14,674 bases of DNA from an uncultured Alphaproteobacteria bacterium (GTDB taxonomy: Bacteria; Pseudomonadota; Alphaproteobacteria; Sphingomonadales; Sphingomonadaceae): contig CAJAHV010000050.1 of the NCBI GenBank assembly GCA_903939555.1, forward strand, positions 1-14,674. The letters are read 5' to 3'. Position numbers and translations under genes: made by a program. Shown one piece after another: positions 1-8,237 of the stretch; within the stretch, counting starts at the first letter, position 1; each line of letters begins with the position of its first letter. The notes beneath the pieces are model-generated. The model was not told the origin of the DNA. It worked only from the letters and a program-made list of their open reading frames with translations, and did not search any database.

Positions 1-61
1 AGGCGAGGCGCGCGCCCAAGTAAAGCCCAGCTTGACGATTTGATCATCCGGGCGGCAGGCT

Positions 62-478
62 GTGGCGATGCTGACCGACGCCGAAATTGCCGAAATTGCC
101 CAGGGCCTGCTCGATCGCAGCCTGCCGCCGCCGCGCTGGACACATCAGGCGCATTTCGCCGCGGCGCTGTGGCTGCTGCGCCATGGCGGTGATTTCGACA
201 TGGCGGCGATCATCCGGGATTATAATGCCGCCACCGGCACGCCCAACACTGACAGCAGCGGTTATCACCACAGCATCACCTTCGCCTCGCTCGCTGCCGC
301 CCGCGCCGCGCTGAAGGCCTCGCCCGCTGCGCCGCTTGCAGACGTGCTCGCCGGGCTGATGGCCGGGCCGTGCGGCCGGTCGGACTGGCCGCTCGCCCAT
401 TGGCGCCGCGAAACCTTGTTCAGCGTCAGCGCCCGGCGCGACTGGGTTCCCCCCGACCTGCTGCCACTGGGTTGGTGA
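62..478 (+). CDS. Conserved hypothetical protein, 138 aa
   Basis: A small soluble protein with no signal peptide or membrane helix. Its centre carries histidine-containing motifs: WTHQAH at residues 26-31 and GYHHSIT at 67-73. Near the C-terminus are GRSDWPLAHW (105-114) and ETLFS (117-121). From memory this pattern matches a proteobacterial family of unknown function in which the second motif usually reads YHETIT; no reaction can be assigned. Conserved His residues could bind a metal, but that is inference. The start is a GTG at 62 or an ATG at 68, two codons later. Neither has a strong Shine-Dalgarno (only GGCAGG just upstream), so the start is uncertain. It faces the HU gene convergently across a 151-bp spacer and may belong to a plus-strand operon beginning left of the window. 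Confidence 0.8.
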   Translation: MAMLTDAEIAEIAQGLLDRSLPPPRWTHQAHFAAALWLLRHGGDFDMAAIIRDYNAATGTPNTDSSGYHHSITFASLAAARAALKASPAAPLADVLAGLMAGPCGRSDWPLAHWRRETLFSVSARRDWVPPDLLPLGW

Positions 479-538
479 CAAAACTGTCCGGTTGCTGCTG
501 TCTCATGACAAAGCGCACGGCCTGTGACCGGTCAGGCA

Positions 539-575
539 GGGCCGCCGGCGGCTGGTGACGGGCCTCCGGCGGCCC
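539..575. terminator. Hairpin in the spacer between convergent genes
   Basis: In the 151-bp gap between the hypothetical gene and HU, gggccgccgg (539-548) is the exact reverse complement of ccggcggccc (566-575). This gives a 10-bp GC-rich stem with a 17-nt loop. It could serve either convergent transcript, but neither side has a real T-run (only TT on the plus side), so intrinsic termination is weakly supported. The left arm overlaps a 12-bp perfect palindrome, gccgccggcggc (541-552). Another, tgaccggtca, lies at 525-534. Nothing else is visible in this gap, and no tRNA fold. Confidence 0.35.
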
Positions 576-629
576 TTACAGCCCCGTCCGATCGGCACTG
601 GCAATGCGCCTTGCTATCAGGTCACCGGT

Positions 630-926
630 TCAAAGCCCGGCAGCGGCAACACCAGAGTTGCACGCCTCCTTCAAATTGCGGCCCACCCGAAATTTCGGCG
701 CCATGGTGGCGGCAAGATTCATGGGTTCGCCCGTACGCGGGTTACGGCCCGTGGTCGCCTTGCGGGTGCCGACAACGAAATTGCCAAAGCCGACAAGCCG
801 CACTTCTTCGCGCCGCGCCAACGCTTCGGTGATGATATCGAGCATGGTATCGATGATCTGCGCCGTTTCGGCGCGGCCCTGTCCGCTGGCTTCGGCCACT
901 CGGCTGGCTAGTTCCTGCTTGTTCAT
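630..926 (-). CDS. hupB: DNA-binding protein HU
   Basis: A small histone-like nucleoid protein that binds and bends DNA as a dimer. The 98-residue product has the N-terminal helical pair (MNKQELASRVAEASG onward) and then the HU/IHF signature around residues 46-66. This includes VGFGNF and the arm-tip GRNPRTGE with the intercalating proline at residue 63. The core ends with KFRVGRNLKEACN. The family is usually about 90 residues; here there is a short extra small-residue tail, SGVAAAGL. The ATG at 926 fits the family N-terminus. A G-run lies 12-17 nt upstream but is not a canonical ribosome site. The gene lies downstream of lon on the same strand, with a terminator-like hairpin between them and its own promoter, so it is probably transcribed alone. 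HU rather than IHF is favoured by length and the MNKQEL start. Confidence 0.97.
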   Translation of the reverse strand: MNKQELASRVAEASGQGRAETAQIIDTMLDIITEALARREEVRLVGFGNFVVGTRKATTGRNPRTGEPMNLAATMAPKFRVGRNLKEACNSGVAAAGL

Positions 927-961
927 CGTTTGGCTGACCCCCCGGCAGATGACAATGCATC

Positions 962-990
962 AGTGTCGAGGCGATTGCTGCGCTTGTCAA
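962..990 (-). promoter_or_regulatory. Predicted sigma-70 promoter of the HU gene
   Basis: Read on the minus strand, a perfect TTGACA -35 hexamer (990-985) is followed by a 17-nt spacer and a weak GACACT -10 element (967-962). The -35 match and exact spacing are the support; a poor -10 is common in alphaproteobacterial promoters. Transcription would begin near 955, giving a leader of about 30 nt before the HU ATG at 926. Confidence 0.55.
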
Positions 991-1083
991 AGCCCGATTC
1001 AGCCCGAGCGTTGCAGCAGGGCACCAAAAGTAGCGAATCCGCACCAGAATGAACGCATTGGGGCGAATGCTCCGGTGTCAAAC

Positions 1084-1111
1084 GGCAGCGGCCGGCGAAC
1101 CGGCCGCTGCC
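1084..1111 (-). terminator. lon terminator hairpin with UUCG loop
   Basis: Just 7 nt past the lon stop codon, ggcagcggccgg (1084-1095) pairs perfectly with ccggccgctgcc (1100-1111) around a 4-nt loop. The loop reads TTCG on the transcribed (minus) strand, the very stable UUCG tetraloop. The sequence after the stem on that strand is GTTTGACA, a poor U-tract. It could be an intrinsic terminator or an RNA 3'-end stabiliser. It separates lon from the HU promoter. Confidence 0.7.
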
Positions 1112-1118
1112 GCTGTGA

Positions 1119-3509
<2,391 letters not shown>

Positions 3510-3562
3510 TCACACTCCAATCGACAGCAGGCCAAGGCCGGCCACCTTTCAACTCGCTTCGC

Positions 3563-3583
3563 CCCGGCATATGGGAAGCCGGG
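3563..3583 (-). terminator. Hairpin in the CoA-transferase/lon spacer
   Basis: Within the 159-bp gap between the CoA-transferase stop and lon, cccggc (3563-3568) pairs with gccggg (3578-3583) around a 9-nt loop. A second 5-bp hairpin, gccgc/gcggc, lies at 3585-3602. Both are downstream of the CoA-transferase gene on its strand and could weaken read-through into lon. There is no T-run, and the DNA also coincides with the candidate lon promoter, so the role is open. Confidence 0.25.
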
Positions 3584-3596
3584 CGCCGCGCATCAA
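3569..3596 (-). promoter_or_regulatory. Possible sigma-32 (heat-shock) promoter of lon
   Basis: On the minus strand TTGATG (3596-3591) is followed 15 nt later by CCCATAT (3575-3569). This resembles the heat-shock pattern of a CTTGAA-type -35 and a CCCCATNT -10 with a 13-15 nt spacer. lon is a classical heat-shock gene, which makes the match reasonable, but each half is imperfect. An alternative housekeeping -35-like TTGAAA lies closer to the gene (3552-3547), without a good -10. The predicted leader is about 50 nt. Confidence 0.3.
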
Positions 3597-3668
3597 TGCG
3601 GCTGCGACATACATGCCACTATTACGGCAGCTACCGGCCAAGCCTAGTAGGTAATAAACACAGTCCCG

Positions 3669-4850
3669 TCAGGCCGAGAGCGAACCATCAGCGGCAAAGC
3701 CGGCGATCTCGGCCGCGGAAAAGCCCAGCGCCGCCATGACCGCAGCGCTATGTTCGCCGCGCCCGGGGGCAGCGCTGCCGGGGGCGGCAGGCGTGGCGGC
3801 AAAGCGCGCTGCCGGGCGAGCGGCGCGCACACGCCCGGCGGCGCCATGATCGACCATCGCGACGCTGTCGTTATGAACGATCTGGGGATCGTCGATGACA
3901 TCGGGCAGTGCATTAACCAACCCGCCAACAGCGCCTTCGCGGATGAAGCCCGCCATCAATTCGGCCCGGGTGCGCGATGCCAGTTCCCTGGCCAGTTCGG
4001 GCGACCATTCCTTTTGATGCTGCATGCGCCCGGCGACGCCCTTCAGCCGCGGATCCTCGGCGATATCGTGGCGACCGAGCGAGCGCATCATCGCCTGGAA
4101 TTCGATGTCCTGCATGAAGCCGATGGCGACCTGGCCATCCGCTGCCGCCCACAGCCGCATCATCGAGCCATATTCGGGGAATGGCGCCGGCGGATCGTCG
4201 ACAAAACTGTGATTGTACATGCCATCGGGCCAGTTGAAGGCGAGCGCCGCATCGACCATCGCGACATCGACACGCTGCGCCTCGCCGGTGCGTTCACGGT
4301 GGAACAGCGCGGCGGTGACCGCCTGCGCCATGGTCAAGGCGGTCACCTTGTCGGCAACCAGGTTGCGCACCAGCCCGGGCTTGCCCTCGCGGTCGGTCTG
4401 GGTCGCGGCAAGACCGCTGACCGCCTGCACGACAGGGTCATAAACGCGGATATTGCGGTACGGCCCATCGGGGCCGAAGCCGGTGATCGAGGCGAAGATA
4501 AGCCGCGGGTTGAGTTCGGCACAGCGTTCGGCGCTGAAGCCCAGCCGCTCCATGGTGCCGGGGCGGAAATTTTCGACGAGCACATCGGCCCAGCGCACCA
4601 GCCGTTCGAGAATGGTGCGCCCGCCACGGGTCTTCAGATCGATCGACAGGCCCTGCTTGCCGCGATTGACCGCGATGAACATCGACGACCGGTCACCCTT
4701 TCTGGGGCCGAGCACCCGCACCGGATCTCCCCCCGGGCTTTCCACCTTGATGACCTCGGCCCCCTGCTCGGCGAGCAGCGCGACCGCCATCGGGCCGGAG
4801 ACGATCTGCGACAGATCGACGATCTTGATGCCGGCCAATGGTCCCGCCAT
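3669..4850 (-). CDS. CaiB/BaiF (class III) CoA-transferase
   Basis: Moves coenzyme A between carboxylic acids, as in formyl-CoA transferase, CaiB and BaiF; the substrate cannot be read from sequence. The 393 residues span the normal family length. The N-terminus GIKIVDLSQIVSGP and the AEQGAEVIKVESPGGD segment (27-42) form the CoA-binding fold. RGKQGLSIDLKT (63-74) and ENFRPGTMERLG (93-104) are typical. Asp167 in LVADKVTAL is the probable catalytic residue that forms the acyl-enzyme anhydride. The C-terminal PGRGEH motif is present. The ATG at 4850 has a GAGGA ribosome site that overlaps the stop codon of the upstream transporter gene. The 9-nt gap indicates one operon and translational coupling, so its substrate is probably what the transporter imports. 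Confidence 0.96.
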   Translation of the reverse strand: MAGPLAGIKIVDLSQIVSGPMAVALLAEQGAEVIKVESPGGDPVRVLGPRKGDRSSMFIAVNRGKQGLSIDLKTRGGRTILERLVRWADVLVENFRPGTMERLGFSAERCAELNPRLIFASITGFGPDGPYRNIRVYDPVVQAVSGLAATQTDREGKPGLVRNLVADKVTALTMAQAVTAALFHRERTGEAQRVDVAMVDAALAFNWPDGMYNHSFVDDPPAPFPEYGSMMRLWAAADGQVAIGFMQDIEFQAMMRSLGRHDIAEDPRLKGVAGRMQHQKEWSPELARELASRTRAELMAGFIREGAVGGLVNALPDVIDDPQIVHNDSVAMVDHGAAGRVRAARPAARFAATPAAPGSAAPGRGEHSAAVMAALGFSAAEIAGFAADGSLSA

Positions 4851-4859
4851 GGGTATTCC

Positions 4860-6443
4860 TCAATCGTGGATATTGATGTGGCGCGTGTCTTTCAGGAACA
4901 GCAGCATCACCACCAGCCCGACGATCACCACGACAATCGTGTACCAAAGCCCGGCAAACACATCGCCGGTCGATACCACGATATATTGCGAGATCACCGG
5001 CAGGAAGCCGCCGAAATAGCCCGTGCCGATATGATAGGGCACCGACATCGACGTGTAGCGCACCCGCGCCGGGAACATCTCCACCAGCAAGGCGGCAATC
5101 GGCGCATAGGTCCAGCCGCTGAGCAGGCCGATCGCCATCACCGCGATCAGCAGTTTCCAGGCGATAATGCGTTCAGGGTCGGCCTTTTCCGGCCAGCCGG
5201 CCGCATTCAGCGCCGCACCCCATGCCGCCTTGTCGAACCCTTCCAACCGCGTGCCGGCCACGTTCATCGCCAGCACCGGCGCCGCGGTCTTGTCATAGGA
5301 CACACCGCGCTTGGTCAGCCATTCCAGCGCCTTGCCGCAATCGGCCTCCTGTTTCAGGAATATGTTGTAATCGCACGGCGGCAGCTCGACGGTAACCGGC
5401 GCACTGGCCATGGCTTCGGCCAGCGCCGGATTGGCACCCTTGGCCATCAAGTCGAAGATCGGGAACAGCGCCACCAGCGTCAGCGCGAAGCCGGCGGCGA
5501 GCACCTGCTTGCGCCCGAAGCGATCGGAAAGTCCGCCAAAATAGATATAGGCCGGTGCCGAAACCGCGACGCCGACCGCCAGATAGAGCAGCGCCTCACG
5601 TTCGGGCAGGCGCGCGGTATTTTGCAGGAAATACAGCGTACCGAACTGGCTGGTGTAGAAAATCACCGTGAAACCGGCCGATACCGCCAGTGCCACCAGC
5701 AGCCGGCCCTTGTTGCCCGGCGCCGACAGCGCATCCTTGAACGGGTTTTTCGAAACGGTGCCCGCCGATTTCATCTTCTGGAACACCGGGCTTTCGGACA
5801 ATTTCATCCGCACCCAAAGCGAAATTGCCAGCAGCAGGATCGACACCAGGAACGGCACCCGCCAGCCCCAGGCGATGAACTGGTCTTCCGAAATCACCGC
5901 CTTGCTGGTCAGCACCACGGCAAGCGCAAGCATGAACCCGCCAGCGGCCGCTGCCTGAATCCAGCTTGTATAGGCGCCGCGCTTGCCCGGCGGCGCGTGC
6001 TCGGCAACATAAATCGCTGCTCCGCCATATTCACCACCCAGCGCCAGCCCCTGCAGGGTGCGCAACACCAGCAGCAGGATCGGCGCGGCGATGCCGGCTT
6101 GATCAAAAGTCGGCAACAGGCCGATGCAGGCGGTGGCCCCGCCCATCATCGCGATGGTGATCAGAAACGTATATTTGCGCCCCACCTTGTCGCCGAACCA
6201 GCCGAAGACCAGCGCGCCGAGCGGCCGGAAGAAAAAGCCGATGGCAAAGGCGAACAGGCTGAACAGCAGTTCGGTGGTGGGGTTGCCGGTGGCAAAGAAC
6301 AGCTTGCCGAGCAGGCTGGCGAGGATGCCATAGAGGAAAAAATCATACCATTCGAACACGGTACCGAGCGACGACGCGACGATCACCAACCGATCACGCT
6401 TGGGGTCAAGCACCTCATCATCGCCTGCCAGATCGATCGCCAA
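4860..6443 (-). CDS. MFS transporter, metabolite:H+ symporter (MHS) type, TTG start
   Basis: An inner-membrane secondary transporter, probably proton-coupled, related to the MHS group that carries organic acids and betaines (ProP, ShiA, KgtP). With the start used here it has 527 residues. FEWYDFFLYG near residues 30-39 is the hallmark of this group. The MFS loop motif appears as GWFGDKVGRK (81-90) and repeats as GGLSDRFGRKQ (303-312). About 12 hydrophobic segments are visible. A polar insert of about 90 residues (335-427) between helices in the second half should face the periplasm; it contains two cysteines (357, 369). The start is a TTG at 6443 with a strong GGGGGAGAG ribosome site; upstream in-frame ATGs would overlap the divergent oxygenase gene. 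First gene of an operon with the CoA-transferase. Substrate unknown. Confidence 0.94.
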   Translation of the reverse strand: MAIDLAGDDEVLDPKRDRLVIVASSLGTVFEWYDFFLYGILASLLGKLFFATGNPTTELLFSLFAFAIGFFFRPLGALVFGWFGDKVGRKYTFLITIAMMGGATACIGLLPTFDQAGIAAPILLLVLRTLQGLALGGEYGGAAIYVAEHAPPGKRGAYTSWIQAAAAGGFMLALAVVLTSKAVISEDQFIAWGWRVPFLVSILLLAISLWVRMKLSESPVFQKMKSAGTVSKNPFKDALSAPGNKGRLLVALAVSAGFTVIFYTSQFGTLYFLQNTARLPEREALLYLAVGVAVSAPAYIYFGGLSDRFGRKQVLAAGFALTLVALFPIFDLMAKGANPALAEAMASAPVTVELPPCDYNIFLKQEADCGKALEWLTKRGVSYDKTAAPVLAMNVAGTRLEGFDKAAWGAALNAAGWPEKADPERIIAWKLLIAVMAIGLLSGWTYAPIAALLVEMFPARVRYTSMSVPYHIGTGYFGGFLPVISQYIVVSTGDVFAGLWYTIVVVIVGLVVMLLFLKDTRHINIHD

Positions 6444-6448
6444 AATGT

Positions 6449-6457
6449 CTCTCCCCC
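6449..6457 (-). promoter_or_regulatory. Ribosome binding site fixing the MFS start
   Basis: The minus strand reads GGGGGAGAG, whose GGAG core lies 7 nt before the in-frame TTG at 6443-6441. The in-frame ATG at 6509 has no comparable site. This decides for the TTG start. Confidence 0.65.
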
Positions 6458-6472
6458 GCAAATCGCCGCTTG

Positions 6473-6500
6473 TGTCTAGCGCAGCCACCGCGCCGTGCAA
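6473..6500 (-). promoter_or_regulatory. Candidate promoter of the MFS/CoA-transferase operon
   Basis: On the minus strand TTGCAC (6500-6495), a 16-nt spacer and TAGACA (6478-6473) form a weak sigma-70-like promoter in the 94-bp divergent spacer. A transcript beginning near 6466 would exclude the upstream ATG at 6509, in line with the TTG start at 6443. The hexamers are poor matches, so this is tentative. Confidence 0.3.
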
Positions 6501-6537
6501 GCTTGTCATCCGGCGCCGACCATGGTTGAGGGCCAGC

Positions 6538-7140
6538 ATGACGATCCGCAACCTGTTCGCCACGCCCTTCTACACCGGCGGGATCGACGATCCCGACCTT
6601 GTCGCCGCGCTCGATCACAGCTGCCGGTCGCTGGCCCGCGATGATCGCGCCGGGCGGCAATGGGCGAAGGACAATGCCTATGCCGGCTATACATCCTATG
6701 CCTCGCTTGCCGACCTGCCGCAGCGTGACCCGGCCTTTGCCGATCTCAAGCGCCACCTCGATCGCCATGTCGCGGCTTTTGCCGCTGCGGCGTTTCTCGA
6801 TACCGGCGGCAAGAAACTGAGGCTCGACAGCCTGTGGGTCAACATTCTCAAGCCCGGCGGCGGCCACAGCGGCCACATCCACCCGCACAGCGCCGTTTCG
6901 GGCACCGTCTATATCGCCGTGCCACCGGGATCGGGCGCGCTGAAACTCGAAGACCCGCGCCTGCCGCTGCTGATGGCTGCCCCTGGCCGCACGACCAGCG
7001 CGCCCGAGGAAGTCCGCAATTTCGTCTACGCCAAGCCGGCGACCGGCACGGTCTTCCTGTGGGAAAGCTGGCTGCGCCACGAGGTGGTGCCCAACGCAGC
7101 AAAATCGGAACGGATCAGCATCAGCTTCAACTACCGCTGA
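6538..7140 (+). CDS. Putative 2OG-Fe(II) oxygenase, TIGR02466 type
   Basis: A 200-residue cytoplasmic protein resembling the TIGR02466 family of predicted 2-oxoglutarate/iron(II)-dependent oxygenases; no substrate is known. The family pattern is clear. It starts with NLFATPFY, followed by LWVNIL (99-104), HSGHIHPHS (110-118), SGTVYI (121-126), LKLEDPR (135-141), GTVFLWESWLRHEV (170-183) and a terminal RISISFNYR. The likely iron ligands are a histidine of the HIH triplet (113 or 115), an acidic residue and His181. A conserved Arg (192) near the end would hold 2-oxoglutarate. The ATG at 6538 has GAGG 6 nt upstream and matches the family N-terminus; longer upstream reading would run back into the divergent transporter gene. 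It converges on the DUF2855 gene 29 nt away with no terminator between. Confidence 0.92.
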   Translation: MTIRNLFATPFYTGGIDDPDLVAALDHSCRSLARDDRAGRQWAKDNAYAGYTSYASLADLPQRDPAFADLKRHLDRHVAAFAAAAFLDTGGKKLRLDSLWVNILKPGGGHSGHIHPHSAVSGTVYIAVPPGSGALKLEDPRLPLLMAAPGRTTSAPEEVRNFVYAKPATGTVFLWESWLRHEVVPNAAKSERISISFNYR

Positions 7141-7156
7141 ACACCCGGCCCGTTCC

Positions 7157-7180
7157 GACGGTCAGACGGTCAGACGGTCA
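7157..7180. repeat. Three tandem 8-bp repeats over a stop codon
   Basis: gacggtca occurs three times head to tail at 7157-7164, 7165-7172 and 7173-7180. The array covers the last codons and the TGA stop (7172-7170) of the DUF2855 gene. On the coding strand the unit is TGACCGTC, so the stop is the first triplet of the second unit. Loss or gain of a unit would leave the protein end unchanged as long as two copies remain. Probably a replication-slippage product. Confidence 0.9.
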
Positions 7181-8210
7181 GCACCATGCCCTTGGCCGGG
7201 TCGATAGCGCCGGCGGCGAGCGCCTGCCACGCCGCAATCACCGCATCCGGCCCCGCGCCGCATTCGACCCGCAACCAGCCCGTCGAAGCGATGAAGGCCG
7301 TCCAGGCCGCAGCCAGCCGGCTTTCGAAACCCGCCTGCCCCCATTCGGCGATCCGTTCGACAATAACCGATGGCGCAAAGAACAGCCGCGGCGTCACCCC
7401 GGGCAGATGATTGCTGTTGGCAGTGTCCCAATGCGTGTCGCCGACGACGTGGCTTTCGATGAGGCGGTCGCCCAGCGCCCCATGGACGGCATGGCGGACG
7501 GCACCATTGCCCGAAAAATCAACCAGCGCCACCGGCCCGGCTTCGCTCACCAGACTGGCTGCATCGGCATAATCGATGATCGCGTCATAATAACCGGTGG
7601 CAGCAACAAAAGCGCGGTTGCCAGGTGCCGTCAGCCCGATGATCCGCTGGCGCCCCTTTGCCGCCTGCGCCAACCCAAGCGCGGTCTTGGACGATGCCGA
7701 GGTGAGCACCAGCGTCGCCGCCGGACTGGCGCTGAGCATCGCATCGAGCACGAACGAGGTGGTATAGAGCGGCCGGAACAGCGACTGGATCGCTTCGGGC
7801 CCGTAAGCGGCGCTGGCCGCAGCATAGCCGTTATAGACCTGTGGTAATTGCCGGCGATGCGCCGCGCCATCGGTAAAACCATGCGCGCCCAGCTTGACCG
7901 GCGTTACCAGTGCATGGCTCGCCATCGGCCAATAGCCATAGAAACGCGCACCCGGCAGGATGGCATCGACCTGGCTTTCGACCACTGTGGCAAAGCCCCA
8001 GACCGGCACGATGCCGAAACCTTCCGGTGCGGGGAAAAAGCCCCAATAAGCCATGTCGACGCCATGCGCGGCATAGGTCATGTTATTGGCAGTCAGCGCA
8101 AAACTGTCGACACGCAGCAGCACGTCGCCCTCACCTGGGCTTGCGTCGCGCGTCAGCGTCGTTATTGCCGAAAGATCGGTCCGTTTTACCAGAAGTTCCG
8201 TAATCTGCAT
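7170..8210 (-). CDS. DUF2855 family protein
   Basis: A 346-residue protein recognised as DUF2855 (PF11017), a family without known function. Visible hallmarks are FALTANNMTYAAHG (37-50), YWGFFPAPEGFGIVPVWGFA (55-74) and YNGYAAA (126-132). A Rossmann-like stretch follows, LVLTSASSKTALGLAQAAK (167-185), where a nucleotide could bind. The layout recalls medium-chain dehydrogenase/quinone reductase folds without zinc ligands, so an NAD(P)H-dependent reductase is a reasonable guess, but only that. No signal peptide or membrane helix. The ATG at 8210 has a GGGTGA ribosome site about 8 nt upstream. It begins 27 nt after the patatin stop in an AT-rich gap, so cotranscription is likely. Confidence 0.93.
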   Translation of the reverse strand: MQITELLVKRTDLSAITTLTRDASPGEGDVLLRVDSFALTANNMTYAAHGVDMAYWGFFPAPEGFGIVPVWGFATVVESQVDAILPGARFYGYWPMASHALVTPVKLGAHGFTDGAAHRRQLPQVYNGYAAASAAYGPEAIQSLFRPLYTTSFVLDAMLSASPAATLVLTSASSKTALGLAQAAKGRQRIIGLTAPGNRAFVAATGYYDAIIDYADAASLVSEAGPVALVDFSGNGAVRHAVHGALGDRLIESHVVGDTHWDTANSNHLPGVTPRLFFAPSVIVERIAEWGQAGFESRLAAAWTAFIASTGWLRVECGAGPDAVIAAWQALAAGAIDPAKGMVLTV

Positions 8211-8237
8211 GGCAAATTCACCCTTTAATATATTGAT

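Noticed and set aside
1..61. Possible end of an upstream plus-strand gene (TGA at 41-43 in one frame, TAA at 21-23 in another)
   Set aside because: Too short to choose a frame or recognise a protein; not reported as a feature.
621..660. tRNA-like T-arm sequence (ggttcaaagcc) followed later by acacca near the HU 3' end
   Set aside because: The flanking bases do not form a T stem, no acceptor partner or anticodon arm is found within 90 nt, and most of it lies inside the HU coding sequence.
3750..6479. A 909-codon open frame on the plus strand opposite the CoA-transferase and MFS genes
   Set aside because: Its product is rich in His, Arg, Gln and Gly with no domain pattern, as expected from antisense reading of GC-rich codons. 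Both opposing genes have clear families, motifs and ribosome sites.
6418..7080. 220-codon minus-strand frame opposite the oxygenase gene
   Set aside because: The plus-strand frame matches an established oxygenase family end to end; the minus frame is low-complexity and overlaps the MFS leader.
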